56,963 nt of DNA from an uncultured Mycoplasmatota bacterium (GCA_900554315.1 USGP01000006.1:1-56963); one strand, 5' to 3'; shown: positions 42,146 to 51,052, counted from the first letter of the stretch. Program-made: numbers and translations. Notes: generated by a model not told the origin, from the letters alone.

Positions 42146-43114
42146 ATGTATAGAAAAATTTTAAAGACAATTAAGAAGTATGATACTATTGTTATTGCTA
42201 GACATATTGGAGTTGATCCCGATGCTTTATGTAGTCAACTTGCTTTACGCGAAGCTATTAAGCTTAATTTTCCGGAGAAAAAGGTTCTTGCTATTGGAAC
42301 GGGAAGTGCTAAGTTTGCTCATGTTGGAAGGTTAGATAAATTAGAAAAAGTAGAAAATGCTTTATTGATTGTTACAGATACTCCTGATAAGAGAAGGGTA
42401 GATTCTGTAGATTTTTCTCAATTTTCTTCTGTTATAAAGATTGATCATCATCCTTTTGTTGAGGATTTTGGTGGAATAGAATATATTAATGATAAAGCTT
42501 CTTCTGCTTGTGAAATTATAATGAAATTATTAATTCAAATGAAGTTCCGTTTAAATTCTTCTATTTCTGAATTACTTTATATGGGACTGGTATCTGATTC
42601 TAATCGTTTTTTATTTGATAGTTCAACACCTGAATTATTTTCTTTGGTATCTTATTATTTAGATAAGTATCCTTTTGATTTATCTAAGTGTTATTTAAAG
42701 CTATATTTAAGGCCATTAAATGAAGTAAGATTAGAAGGATATATAGGATTAAATATGACGGTTACTGAGCATGGATTAGGCTATATTTCTATTACTGATG
42801 ATATTATTCAAAAATTTGGTGTTGATAGTGCTAGTGCTGGTAATATGATTAATAATTTTAATTTCATTAAAGAAATTCTTGTTTGGGTTACAATGACAGA
42901 GGATAAAAAGAATAATCAGATTCGTGTATCGATTCGTTCAAGGGGTCCTGTTATTAATCAAATTGCTGAAAAGTATCATGGGGGTGGTCATAAGTTTGCT
43001 AGTGGAGCTAGAGTAAAGACTATGGATGAAGCTATGAAAATTATTGATGATTTAGAAGAAGTTTTAGTTGATTATCAAAATGGAGGTGACGATAATGGTA
43101 GTGAAAGATGCTAG
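42146..43114 (+). CDS. DHH-family phosphoesterase, NrnA-like
   Basis: A 322-residue DHH/DHHA1 protein resembling NrnA, which degrades short oligoribonucleotides and 3',5'-pAp. The metal motifs are RHIGVDPDALCSQ, VTDTPDKRRVD, IDHHPFV and GLVSDSNRF. The DHHA1 substrate domain ends with GGGHKFASGA. Substrate choice between nanoRNA, pAp and cyclic dinucleotides is not settled by sequence. It overlaps engB by 20 bases. Confidence 0.88.
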   Translation: MYRKILKTIKKYDTIVIARHIGVDPDALCSQLALREAIKLNFPEKKVLAIGTGSAKFAHVGRLDKLEKVENALLIVTDTPDKRRVDSVDFSQFSSVIKIDHHPFVEDFGGIEYINDKASSACEIIMKLLIQMKFRLNSSISELLYMGLVSDSNRFLFDSSTPELFSLVSYYLDKYPFDLSKCYLKLYLRPLNEVRLEGYIGLNMTVTEHGLGYISITDDIIQKFGVDSASAGNMINNFNFIKEILVWVTMTEDKKNNQIRVSIRSRGPVINQIAEKYHGGGHKFASGARVKTMDEAMKIIDDLEEVLVDYQNGGDDNGSERC

Positions 43115-43691
43115 TTTAGAGATTATTGCAACAAGAAGAAGTCAATATCCCGAAGATGGTAAGCCTGAATTTTTATTGGTTGGTCGTAGTAATGTAGGTA
43201 AAAGTAGTTTTATTAATGCTATTTTATCTAGAAAAAATTTAGCTTATACTTCATCAAGACCTGGGAAAACACAAACTTTAAATTTTTATTCTGTTAATGA
43301 TAGTTTTTATTTAATTGATGTTCCTGGTTATGGATATGCTTCTGTAGATAAGAAAACACAGTCTAAGTTTGGTATGATGATTGAGGAATATTTAGAAAAG
43401 CGAACTGTTTTAAAACGAGTATTTTTACTTATTGATTTTCGTCATAAACCAACAGAAGATGATTTGTTGATGTATAACTTTTTAAAATATTATAATTTAC
43501 CTGTTACTGTTATTGCTACAAAGGCAGATAAAGTAGGAGGTAGTAAAAAAGAAAAAAATTTAAAGGATATTTTAGATACTCTTGATTTGGTAGTAGGGGA
43601 TGACTTGGTAGTTTTCTCTAGTGTAACAAAATTGGGTGTTAAAGAAGTTATAAAGAAAATTGAAAGTCTAATTAGCAGTGATGTTAATTAG
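43095..43691 (+). CDS. engB: Ribosome-biogenesis GTPase YsxC/EngB
   Basis: An essential GTPase in 50S assembly; 198 residues. G1 is GRSNVGKSS, G2 region SSRPGKTQTLNFY, G3 DVPGYGYA, G4 TKADK and G5 FSS. GGAGGTGAC places the ATG at 43095, inside the preceding gene. The last codons carry the 5' arm and part of the 3' arm of a transcription terminator (43663-43696). Confidence 0.95.
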   Translation: MVVKDASLEIIATRRSQYPEDGKPEFLLVGRSNVGKSSFINAILSRKNLAYTSSRPGKTQTLNFYSVNDSFYLIDVPGYGYASVDKKTQSKFGMMIEEYLEKRTVLKRVFLLIDFRHKPTEDDLLMYNFLKYYNLPVTVIATKADKVGGSKKEKNLKDILDTLDLVVGDDLVVFSSVTKLGVKEVIKKIESLISSDVN

Positions 43692-43699
43692 ACTTTTTT
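43663..43699 (+). terminator. Terminator overlapping the engB 3' end
   Basis: 12-bp stem AAAGTCTAATTA / TAATTAGACTTT with a 10-base loop, then T's. The TAG stop of engB is in the 3' arm. Confidence 0.75.
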
Positions 43700-43722
43700 C
43701 ATATATTACAGTAGGTGAATAT

Positions 43723-44172
43723 ATGAAAATTGAGCGACTTGATGATAAGCACTATTTTATATTTTTAAATATTATTTATTTAAATGATATTCAAATAAAT
43801 AAAGAGGATATTATAAGAGTGGTTTCTGAGTTTTTGAAGAAAATTAAAAATAAGTTGCTGTTAAATGGGTTCTATAAAGTAAAAGTTTATTTAGAAAAAC
43901 GTATTGGTTTATTTTTAGATTTAATTCAAATTGAAGATAGTGATTATTATAATTACGTTGATTTTAGAATTGTTGTGTATTTGGATGAAAAAATATATTT
44001 TCGAACAAAAGATTATTTTTTATTACCTAGGAATTGCTCTATTTATTATTTTCAAGACTATTTTTATTGTGATGTAAGTGATATAGATAATATTTTAAGT
44101 GTTATTGAGTTTGGTGATTTTATTTATGGAGCTAATCTATATTCTGTTATGTATCAATGGAAAAAGTGCTAA
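43723..44172 (+). CDS. Unknown small protein
   Basis: A 149-residue protein with no family I recognise. It has no signal peptide. It is rich in Tyr, Ile, Asp and Lys, with alternating beta strands (KVKVYLEKRIGLFLDLIQIE, YVDFRIVVYLDEKIYF) and looks like a compact alpha/beta domain. The ATG at 43723 follows AGGTGA, just after the engB terminator. The Ile/Phe-rich, very AT-rich composition is stronger than in neighbours. Confidence 0.6.
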   Translation: MKIERLDDKHYFIFLNIIYLNDIQINKEDIIRVVSEFLKKIKNKLLLNGFYKVKVYLEKRIGLFLDLIQIEDSDYYNYVDFRIVVYLDEKIYFRTKDYFLLPRNCSIYYFQDYFYCDVSDIDNILSVIEFGDFIYGANLYSVMYQWKKC

Positions 44173-44175
44173 TTT

Positions 44176-44204
44176 TTGCAATTTTCAAGTAATTGTTTTA
44201 TAAT
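44176..44204 (+). promoter_or_regulatory. Promoter of the membrane-anchored protein gene
   Basis: TTGCAA (44176-44181), 17 bases, TATAAT (44199-44204). Confidence 0.65.
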
Positions 44205-44220
44205 TGGTTTGGTGATATTT

Positions 44221-44913
44221 ATGAAAAAATATAGAAAATTATTTATCATCTTGCTTATTGTTTTTGTACTTATTGTTTTTCTTTTATATTTTATTTTTAT
44301 CAACAAAGGTGTTCAAGAAGACCGCTTTATGCATGATTTAGAAATTTATTCTAATCAAAATTTATTAAAAAAATATAAGTTTTTATCTTCTCATGTTTAT
44401 GGTGATTATCGTGATGTGGAAGATGAAATTAGTAATTATATTCATAAATTTCAAAAAAAATATCAGGATGTTTTGGCGTATGCGGATGATCAGAAGTTAA
44501 CATCTTTACTTTCTGTTTCTAATTATGTAGAAGATGGTCCTTCTTTTGATAATAGTATTTCTTATGTTGAAGAAGTTCGTAACTCATTTTCTAATGATAT
44601 TCAAGAGTTAATGGATTATGGTACTCAAGATTATGTAGAAAAGTATGCTAAAAAATTATCTTTTTCTTCCTATTATCAGCAACTTTTTGTTGATGGGATT
44701 GTTCAATCTGGTGTTTTGGATCAGTTAGAAGGATATCATGATACCTTTTTACAAAGTGAAAATCAGATGAATAAAATTTTTAATACTACGATTCAAGTTT
44801 TTGAATTTTTAAAGATACATTCTAATGACTGGAAGATTGAAGATAATGAAATTCAATTTTCTACAAATGATTTAGTTAATCAGTATAATAATTTAGTTGC
44901 TGCTATCATATAG
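44221..44913 (+). CDS. Membrane-anchored extracytoplasmic helical protein
   Basis: A 230-residue protein: basic start MKKYRK, hydrophobic anchor at about 7-27, then an extracytoplasmic region predicted as mostly helix (DRFMHDLEIYSNQNLLKKYK, VEDEISNYIHKFQKKYQD in part). No motif that names a function. It has its own promoter, and ATG 44221 follows GGTGAT; an upstream in-frame extension overlaps the promoter and was rejected. Confidence 0.65.
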   Translation: MKKYRKLFIILLIVFVLIVFLLYFIFINKGVQEDRFMHDLEIYSNQNLLKKYKFLSSHVYGDYRDVEDEISNYIHKFQKKYQDVLAYADDQKLTSLLSVSNYVEDGPSFDNSISYVEEVRNSFSNDIQELMDYGTQDYVEKYAKKLSFSSYYQQLFVDGIVQSGVLDQLEGYHDTFLQSENQMNKIFNTTIQVFEFLKIHSNDWKIEDNEIQFSTNDLVNQYNNLVAAII

Positions 44914-44952
44914 TTTAGTGCTATAATGTAGATAGATGGGAGACGATTATTT

Positions 44953-45432
44953 ATGCCTGCACTAGGATTTTTGATGAGTCCAGAAGGTAAGGTTTTTCCA
45001 TTTGGAAAATGGGTAGAAAAAGTTGATCGTGAAGATAGAATACAATTACATAATACAAGTTTTGAAGATGAGGTTTCTCATTTAGATGAATTTCAGGCTT
45101 TGAATTTACCATATAATCCTTCTAAATGGATTATGTTGCAAGCTTTTAATTTTACTGATTATGGTGTTGTTATGTTTTTTAATACTACTTATTCGTTGGA
45201 TGATGGGTTGCAATCTAAGATGTTTATTCCAAAGCATTTAACACAACAACAGCGATATTCTTTCGGTCAATTATATCCAGAATTGAGTATTTTTGATACT
45301 TCTTATATATATGAAGGACAAGTAAAAAAATTCTTTTCTATTGATGATTTCTATCAAGAAAATAATATTCCTTTTGGTTCTGGTGATAAGAATCAGGGTA
45401 AATTATTTTCTAAAACTTTATTTTCTAAGTAA
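44953..45432 (+). CDS. Unknown cytosolic protein
   Basis: A 159-residue protein of unrecognised family. It begins MPALGFLMSPEGKVFPFGKW, followed by alternating strands and helices (SKWIMLQAFNFTDYGVVMFF, LTQQQRYSFGQLYPELSIFD). No signal or membrane segment. GGGAGACG precedes the ATG at 44953; TATAAT is at 44922-44927. It ends at a strong terminator shared with the convergent spoIVA gene. Confidence 0.65.
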   Translation: MPALGFLMSPEGKVFPFGKWVEKVDREDRIQLHNTSFEDEVSHLDEFQALNLPYNPSKWIMLQAFNFTDYGVVMFFNTTYSLDDGLQSKMFIPKHLTQQQRYSFGQLYPELSIFDTSYIYEGQVKKFFSIDDFYQENNIPFGSGDKNQGKLFSKTLFSK

Positions 45433-45462
45433 AACAATCCACAACTTTGTGGATTGTTTTTA
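45431..45462. terminator. Bidirectional terminator, unknown protein / spoIVA
   Basis: 13-bp stem AAAACAATCCACA / TGTGGATTGTTTT with loop ACTT, between convergent genes. Confidence 0.85.
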
Positions 45463-46935
45463 TATTACAATAGCAATTAAATTATTTGAACCTTTATTCA
45501 CTACTTTAGCTAATGTGGTTTGTAGTTTTAATCTAATATTGTCTGGCATCATATTAATTTTTGCTTGTATTCCTTCTTGAACAATTGAATCAAGACTTCT
45601 ACCAAATATTTCACTTTTCCAAATATCATTTGGATTTTTATCCTTATCTTTTGTTAAATAGTCTATTAATTCTTTACTTTGTACTTCACTTCCTATGATA
45701 GGTTCAAATGTTGATTCTACATCTACTCTTATCATATGGATAGATGGTGCTACTGCTTTTAATTTTACTCCATATCTAGGTCCTTGTTTTACAATTTCTG
45801 GTTTATCTAATTTCATATCCTCTATGGATGGGGTAGCAACACCATATCCGGTTTGTTTTACCATTTTTAGTGCGTATTTTATTTGGTCATATTCTTTTTT
45901 GGCAATGTTATATTCTTGGAATAAAGCAAGTAAATCAGCTTTATTTTTAACATCTACTTTAATGATGTCGGTTAAAACTTTGTTATATAAATCTCCTGGT
46001 GCGGTTAATGTTATTGTTATAATTCCTGTTGATGGGTCTACCTCTGATAGATATGCTTTTTCAATCATTTCATTGTCTAAAAAATGGTCTGTGATATGTT
46101 CAATATCTCTTAACTTATCGATTTCAATGACACTTTCTCGAATGGCATTGATGTAATTTTCTTTCACTTGGTGATTTGCTTTTAGAATTGCAATCCATTC
46201 GGGCATATTTACTTTTACTTCTAAAACAGGAAATTCATAAAGTGCTTCTCGTAGAATATCATACATCTCTTTTTCATTCATTTGTTCAACACTAATTGGT
46301 AGAACTGGTACTTGATATTGTTCTTTTATAGACTCTGCTAGACGTTGTGTTTCTGGAAGTGTAGGGTGAGTGGAGTTTAGTATTACGATAAATGGTTTTC
46401 CAATTCCTTTTAATTCTTCGATGACTCTTGTTTCTGCTTCTAAATAATCATTACGTTCGAAATCTCCAATCGATCCATCTGTTGTAATTACGATACCTAT
46501 TGTTGAATGGTCTTTAATTACTTTTTCTGTACCAATTTCTGCTGCTTCTACAAATGGGATTTCTTCTGTATACCAAGGTGTTTTTACCATTCTTGGTCCA
46601 TTTTCATCTGTTGCTCCCTGTGCCTTATCAATCATGTAACCAACACAGTCAATTAGTCTAATATTGCAAGTAAAATCATCAATTTTAATCTTTGCAGTGT
46701 TATTTGGAACAAACTTTGGTTCAGTTGTCATAATTGTTTTTCCAGCTGCGCTTTGAGGAATTTCATCTAAAGCTCTTTTTCTTTCATATTCATCTTCAAT
46801 ATTAGGCACTATTAAGGTTTCTACCATTCTCTTTATAAAAGTTGATTTTCCTGTTCTTACAGCTCCTACAACACCTAAGTAGATATCTCCGCCACTTCTT
46901 TTCGCAATGTTTTTTATGATTTCATGTTTATCCAT
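45460..46935 (-). CDS. spoIVA: Stage IV sporulation protein A (spore coat ATPase)
   Basis: SpoIVA polymerises around the forespore using ATP and forms the basement layer of the spore coat. This 491-residue protein matches the family along its length: GGDIYLGVVGAVRTGKSTF with the P-loop (about 24-31), QSAAGKTIMTTEPKFVPN, RLIDCVGYM, GPRMVKTPWYTEEIPF, AAEIGTEKVI, STIGIVITTDGSIGD, KAVAPSIHMIRVDVES and IFGRSLDSIVQEGIQAK. I chose ATG 46935 because AAGGAG then has normal spacing; ATG 46941 would touch it. No clear sigma-E promoter could be read. Presence signals an endospore programme. Confidence 0.97.
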   Translation of the reverse strand: MDKHEIIKNIAKRSGGDIYLGVVGAVRTGKSTFIKRMVETLIVPNIEDEYERKRALDEIPQSAAGKTIMTTEPKFVPNNTAKIKIDDFTCNIRLIDCVGYMIDKAQGATDENGPRMVKTPWYTEEIPFVEAAEIGTEKVIKDHSTIGIVITTDGSIGDFERNDYLEAETRVIEELKGIGKPFIVILNSTHPTLPETQRLAESIKEQYQVPVLPISVEQMNEKEMYDILREALYEFPVLEVKVNMPEWIAILKANHQVKENYINAIRESVIEIDKLRDIEHITDHFLDNEMIEKAYLSEVDPSTGIITITLTAPGDLYNKVLTDIIKVDVKNKADLLALFQEYNIAKKEYDQIKYALKMVKQTGYGVATPSIEDMKLDKPEIVKQGPRYGVKLKAVAPSIHMIRVDVESTFEPIIGSEVQSKELIDYLTKDKDKNPNDIWKSEIFGRSLDSIVQEGIQAKINMMPDNIRLKLQTTLAKVVNKGSNNLIAIVI

Positions 46936-46975
46936 ACACATTCTCCTTATACAGTTAACTTTATGATTTGTTCGA

Positions 46976-47004
46976 AAAAAAAAGAACGATTTTTTATCGT
47001 TTCT
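46976..47004 (-). terminator. Terminator of the DUF2628-type gene
   Basis: On the minus strand AACGAT / ATCGTT with loop AAAAA, extended with one bulge, followed by a run of nine T's. Confidence 0.65.
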
Positions 47005-47005
47005 T

Positions 47006-47986
47006 TTAATTTTGTAAAGTAATGCTATTTAGAAAAGTTTGAAAACCTGCTTCACAATTTTCATCTTTATCTCCAGATGTTCTTAATATATATAAGTCGT
47101 CTCCTTTTTGAATGACATATTTGTTTGTCATATAATATTCTTCTTCTACTGATATTTGTGACCATTCATTATTATTAATATTTGTTTTTGTGATAGGGCT
47201 TACTTTATCATTTAATGTTGCTGAAGTCGTCGATGTTAAATAATCTTCTGCTGATGTGTATATACCTTCTTTATCTTCCTCAATGTCGATGGAACAAAAG
47301 TTTTCATTATAATAATTTTTTGATGAACCATATTCTTCATCTATATTTTCATATTCTAGTTTGTATCCTTTAGGTATTGTGTATGTTAAATCATTTAATG
47401 TATAGGTTTCATCAGCTGTTAGAGGTGAAGAATTAAAGGTTGAATCATATTCTTCTATTGATGTAACTATTGTTATTGGTATTATTATTCCTATTAATAT
47501 GATTAGTAGAACTAGTATTAATACATTTGTTCCGCCTGCTTGTTTACATTTTTTTAGTTTTGTTTCATGATCTAGATCTTTATATTTTACTAATATTTCT
47601 CTTACCTTTTTTTGGGCATGTTTTATATATAGTTCATTAAAAAAGCTACTTATGAATATTACTAAAAAAAACCATAAGATAGGGGATATAATCATTGTGA
47701 TTATGCTTGCTAGAATGTATATTATTGCTAGTGAATAGTATTTGCGATAGCAAAAGTATATGGGTCCAAAAAAGAAGGAAGACCATGAGATTTTGTTCTT
47801 TAAGAAATTATCATACTTTGGCCCAATATAGGCTTTTATATATTCTTCTTCTGTTGGAGACATGTTTTTTGTTATGGGATTCGTTAGTGATTGTTTTAGT
47901 TGTTGATCATTTGTTGCATAACTATATTTTAAACTATAATTATATTTATTATCTCTGCATCTCATTTGACATTTACTATATGTCAT
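47006..47986 (-). CDS. DUF2628-type membrane protein with extracytoplasmic domain
   Basis: A 326-residue protein. The N-terminus (SKCQMRCRDN) may be a remnant of the zinc ribbon that often starts such proteins. EEEYIKAYIGPKYDNFLKNK then SWSSFFFGPIYFCYRKYY is the DUF2628 signature, followed by two membrane segments, a basic loop and a third membrane helix (about 165-185). The remaining 140 residues are outside: TYTLNDLTYTIPKGYKLEYE and a psbP/lipoprotein-like beta region to the end. Function unknown. The start is uncertain: ATG 47986 has no clear ribosome site and ATG 47965 is possible. Confidence 0.7.
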   Translation of the reverse strand: MTYSKCQMRCRDNKYNYSLKYSYATNDQQLKQSLTNPITKNMSPTEEEYIKAYIGPKYDNFLKNKISWSSFFFGPIYFCYRKYYSLAIIYILASIITMIISPILWFFLVIFISSFFNELYIKHAQKKVREILVKYKDLDHETKLKKCKQAGGTNVLILVLLIILIGIIIPITIVTSIEEYDSTFNSSPLTADETYTLNDLTYTIPKGYKLEYENIDEEYGSSKNYYNENFCSIDIEEDKEGIYTSAEDYLTSTTSATLNDKVSPITKTNINNNEWSQISVEEEYYMTNKYVIQKGDDLYILRTSGDKDENCEAGFQTFLNSITLQN

Positions 47987-48150
47987 ATTAACCAATAATA
48001 TCCCTTATAATTTCGATACTGAACGAATTAATTTAGGACGGTGATTTTATGTATAAAAACAAAGCAACTTTATCTTCTACTTTTGTACCACATCTTAAAC
48101 AATACATTTTATACACCACCTATTTTCTTTATTTTATCATATTTTTTTTA

Positions 48151-48176
48151 ACAAAAAAATACCTTGTCAGGTATTT
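48151..48176 (-). terminator. Terminator of the der-SHOCT-spoVIF operon
   Basis: Stem AAATACCT / AGGTATTT, loop GACA on the minus strand, then seven T's. The remaining 48000-48150 gap holds no gene I can support. Confidence 0.8.
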
Positions 48177-48414
48177 AAAACATTTTATCTATGTTTTTTG
48201 GTACGTTATCTTTGATAATAGCATTTACAATTTTATCTTCTTTTTCTTTGGTTACTGGTTTTCCTGTCATTTGACTTAAATCATTAATAATTTCTCTGAT
48301 TGTTTTTTCATCTTTCATATTTGTATTTTGCAGTTTTTTTGCAAGAGATAAAATTGTTGTTTTATCAATATTTGTTTTATTTTCTACACGTTTAAAGAAA
48401 TTATCACCAAACAT
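48175..48414 (-). CDS. Stage VI sporulation protein F-like (SpoVIF/YjcC)
   Basis: A 79-residue protein resembling B. subtilis SpoVIF, which is needed for proper coat assembly and resistance. The pattern FKRVENKTNIDKTTILSLAK, then LQNTNMKDEKTIREIINDL and GKPVTKEKEDKIVNAIIKDN agrees with the family I recall. TAGGAGGT precedes the ATG at 48414. It is the last gene in the operon der-SHOCT-spoVIF. If the assignment holds, it links a housekeeping GTPase to a spore gene on one transcript. Confidence 0.8.
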   Translation of the reverse strand: MFGDNFFKRVENKTNIDKTTILSLAKKLQNTNMKDEKTIREIINDLSQMTGKPVTKEKEDKIVNAIIKDNVPKNIDKMF

Positions 48415-48445
48415 AGGGACCTCCTATATTTAGTATATGATTTCT

Positions 48446-48754
48446 TTATTGTTGTGTTCTTCTTTTTCCTAATTCTTCACATCTTTTATTGAATTCTTCT
48501 AATGATATAGTTCCTTTTTGTAATCTTTCGTGTAGGATAGCTAAAGTTTTATCTGCCATATCATTTTTGTTTATTGGATTTATATGTTGCTGTGTTTTGA
48601 TATCTTTGGTGAAGATATTTTTTTGTTCTTGTTTTATATTTTTTTGAAATTCTTGATTTTTATTTACAAATGTATTGTTTTCAAAATGATTTCCTAATGG
48701 TTTTACAAATCCTTTTTGATTGTTGCTATTATTGAAATTATTACCCATTAACAT
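48446..48754 (-). CDS. SHOCT-like short C-terminal domain protein
   Basis: A 102-residue protein with an Asn/Gln/Lys-rich disordered N-terminal part and a C-terminal helical hairpin LAILHERLQKGTISLEEFNK that looks like a SHOCT domain (L..L..L...G.IT.EEF...K). SHOCT domains mark small oligomerisation modules. I preferred ATG 48754 since GGAG at the right distance lies in the der 3' end; ATG 48769 is an alternative. It starts 1 base after the der stop. Confidence 0.7.
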   Translation of the reverse strand: MLMGNNFNNSNNQKGFVKPLGNHFENNTFVNKNQEFQKNIKQEQKNIFTKDIKTQQHINPINKNDMADKTLAILHERLQKGTISLEEFNKRCEELGKRRTQQ

Positions 48755-48755
48755 T

Positions 48756-50060
48756 TTATTCTTCTCCATTTCTATTTTTAAATTGTAAAATAATTGGTGT
48801 TCCTTCTAATTCAAAGTTTTCTCTTAGTTTGTTTTCTAAATATCTTTCATATGAAAAGTGTACTAGACCTTTACTATTTACTCTTAACGTAAATTTAGGA
48901 GGTTTTGTTCCTGTTTGAGAAGAAAAATATATTTTTAATCTTTTTCCTTTATAAGATGGTGGAATATTTAATTGATAAGCATCTAAGATTACATTATTTA
49001 ATATACTTGTTGGAATTTCTCTTTTGATATTTTCTCCTACTTTAATGATTTCTGGCATTAAAGTATGTAATCTTTTCTTTGTTAAGGCGGATAGGTAAAC
49101 AATTGGTGCATAAGTTGCAAATTGAAATTCAGCTCTCATTTCTTTTTCAAATTCAGGTATTGTTTTGTCTTTTACAGTATCCCATTTATTAACTACAAAG
49201 ATTAGACCTTTTCCACGTTCTATTGCATAGCCTGCAATGTGTTTGTCGTGTTCTTTAATTCCTTCTTCAGCATTGATTACTACTAGACAGATATCACTTC
49301 TATCAATTGCCTTTAAAGAACGGAATAAACTATATTTTTCTACTGCTTCAAATACACGTCCTTTTTTTCTCATACCAGCAGTATCAATCAGGATATATTC
49401 TTCATTGTGGTATTTTAATACTGAATCAATAGAGTCTCTTGTTGTACCGGCTACATTAGATACTACTACACGTTCTTCGTTTAATAGAGCATTCATCAAA
49501 CTGCTTTTTCCAACATTTGGACGTCCAATAATGGAGAATTTTAATCGCGTATCTTCTTTTTCTTCTTTTTCTGTAAAATCTTTTGTAATTTCCTCCATTA
49601 ATTCGATATATCCAGCATTATGAATACTACTAATTGGAATATAAGTATCGAAGCCTAATTCATAGAAGTCATAAATATGATTTTGAGCTTCTTTATTATC
49701 TACCTTGTTAATTGCGACAATTACTTTTTTATTACTTTTTCTAAGTAGATCTCTAACTATTAAATCGTTACTAGTTAGACCTTCTTTTCCATCTACAATA
49801 AAAACTACGATATCTGCTTCTTTTATTGCTATTTCAGCTTGCATTTTAATTTCGTCATTAAATTTTATTTTACTAGCATCGATTCCACCGGTATCTACTA
49901 AATAAAATTTTTTGTTGTTGTAAGTTGCTTCTTGATAAATTCTGTCTCTTGTTACACCAGGTAAGTCTTCGATGATAGAAACTTGTTTTCCGACTATTTT
50001 ATTAAATAAAGTTGATTTACCAACATTGGGTCTACCAACTAAGGCTACAGTAGGTATCAT
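48756..50060 (-). CDS. der: Ribosome-biogenesis GTPase Der (EngA)
   Basis: A 434-residue double-GTPase for 50S maturation. First domain: GRPNVGKSTLFNKIVG, DLPGVTRDRIY, DTGG and NKVD. Second domain: GRPNVGKSSLMNALL, NVAGTTRDSID, DTAGMRKKGRV and NKWD. The C-terminal KH-like domain closes with GTPIILQFKNRNGEE. GGAGGGG precedes the ATG at 50060. It leads the operon with SHOCT and spoVIF genes; a minus-strand extended -10 (TGATATAAT, 50092-50084) lies upstream. Confidence 0.97.
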   Translation of the reverse strand: MIPTVALVGRPNVGKSTLFNKIVGKQVSIIEDLPGVTRDRIYQEATYNNKKFYLVDTGGIDASKIKFNDEIKMQAEIAIKEADIVVFIVDGKEGLTSNDLIVRDLLRKSNKKVIVAINKVDNKEAQNHIYDFYELGFDTYIPISSIHNAGYIELMEEITKDFTEKEEKEDTRLKFSIIGRPNVGKSSLMNALLNEERVVVSNVAGTTRDSIDSVLKYHNEEYILIDTAGMRKKGRVFEAVEKYSLFRSLKAIDRSDICLVVINAEEGIKEHDKHIAGYAIERGKGLIFVVNKWDTVKDKTIPEFEKEMRAEFQFATYAPIVYLSALTKKRLHTLMPEIIKVGENIKREIPTSILNNVILDAYQLNIPPSYKGKRLKIYFSSQTGTKPPKFTLRVNSKGLVHFSYERYLENKLRENFELEGTPIILQFKNRNGEE

Positions 50061-50083
50061 AGTATCCCCTCCAATTCACTGGT

Positions 50084-50158
50084 ATTATATCATAGGATTG
50101 TCAAATTTAAAAGAAAAATTCATATCTTCACGTAAACTTCTAATATGTATGTTATAAT
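50084..50158. promoter_or_regulatory. Divergent extended -10 promoters (der and membrane protein)
   Basis: Minus strand TGATATAAT (50092-50084) for der. Plus strand TGTTATAAT (50150-50158) for the gene at 50181. Neither has a strong -35. Confidence 0.5.
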
Positions 50159-50180
50159 ACTAATAGTAAGGAGGATAGAG

Positions 50181-51050
50181 ATGGAAAAAGAAGAAAAAAA
50201 ACTAGAAATTGAATGGTATGATAATCCTGGGCTTGTTACGAATCTTATTATTGGATTGATTGCACTTGTTATTATTTTAAGTCAGTCTTTTGCTATCAAT
50301 AATAATTTAAGTGCTCAAGAAATATTAAGTAGTATTATTAATCATAATAGTGTGTATTTAATTGTTTTAGTATATTTTGTTGCTTTGAAGACCAAAGTTG
50401 GCAAACGCTATTTTGATTTTTTAAATATCTTTTTAATATTATTATATTTTATGACTGGAGTTACTTCTATTTTGACTTTGTTTCAATCATTTTCATTGGA
50501 AACTTTGGTAGGATGTGCACTTCACTTAATACTTTTTGTATATTTATTCCATACTTTATTTCGAAGAACGAGAATTTGGAAAGAATTTCATTTAGATAAG
50601 TCTCCATTTAATGAGATAAAAAACGATGCGTATTTTTATTCTATTGTTGTATTGTCTGTCGTATTATTAGCAATTGATTTGATTGCTACTACAACATTAG
50701 ATGGTACTATCTTATCTGTTCTTGATGCTTGTTATACAGTATTATTTGCGAGATATGTTTATTTATATGGATGTTTTGTCGATAATAAGGAAAAGAAGAT
50801 TAACCCTAATACAAGTGTAGAAGAAATTAAAGAAAAAGTAGAACAAGTAAAAGATAAGTTGGATGAAGTGGTTGATGATATTACTGATTCTGTTAGTGAT
50901 ACTATTGATTATGTACAAGAGATGATTGATCAGAAGAATGAAAATAAAAATCAAAATCAAAAAGAGAAGAGTACTGCTAAAAAAGAGAATAAAACTTCTA
51001 ATAAGAAGTCTTCTACGAAAAAAAGTACTCGAAAGAAGGAGGATGAATAG
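50181..51050 (+). CDS. Polytopic membrane protein with Lys-rich tail
   Basis: A 289-residue protein of unrecognised family. Six hydrophobic segments lie between about 20 and 205, with an acidic/aromatic start (EEKKLEIEWYDNPGLV). Then a coiled coil (EEIKEKVEQVKDKLDEVVDD) and a tail of Lys, Asn, Ser and Thr (STAKKENKTSNKKSSTKKST) that resembles histone-H1-like or RNA/phosphate-binding tails. AAGGAGGA places ATG 50181. The next gene begins three bases after the stop, so they are one operon. Confidence 0.65.
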   Translation: MEKEEKKLEIEWYDNPGLVTNLIIGLIALVIILSQSFAINNNLSAQEILSSIINHNSVYLIVLVYFVALKTKVGKRYFDFLNIFLILLYFMTGVTSILTLFQSFSLETLVGCALHLILFVYLFHTLFRRTRIWKEFHLDKSPFNEIKNDAYFYSIVVLSVVLLAIDLIATTTLDGTILSVLDACYTVLFARYVYLYGCFVDNKEKKINPNTSVEEIKEKVEQVKDKLDEVVDDITDSVSDTIDYVQEMIDQKNENKNQNQKEKSTAKKENKTSNKKSSTKKSTRKKEDE

Positions 51051-51052
51051 AT

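Noticed and set aside
45695..46156. 153-codon plus-strand frame
   Set aside because: It is antisense inside spoIVA, which is complete and highly conserved.
48049..48279. Plus-strand reading frame with a good ribosome site (GGACGGTGATTTTATG)
   Set aside because: It runs through the terminator and much of the spoVIF-like gene on the other strand, has Phe/Tyr/Ile-rich antisense composition and no family; only the first ~35 codons lie in free DNA.
49237..49623. 128-codon plus-strand frame
   Set aside because: It lies entirely antisense to der, has no ribosome site or promoter, and its composition mirrors der codons.
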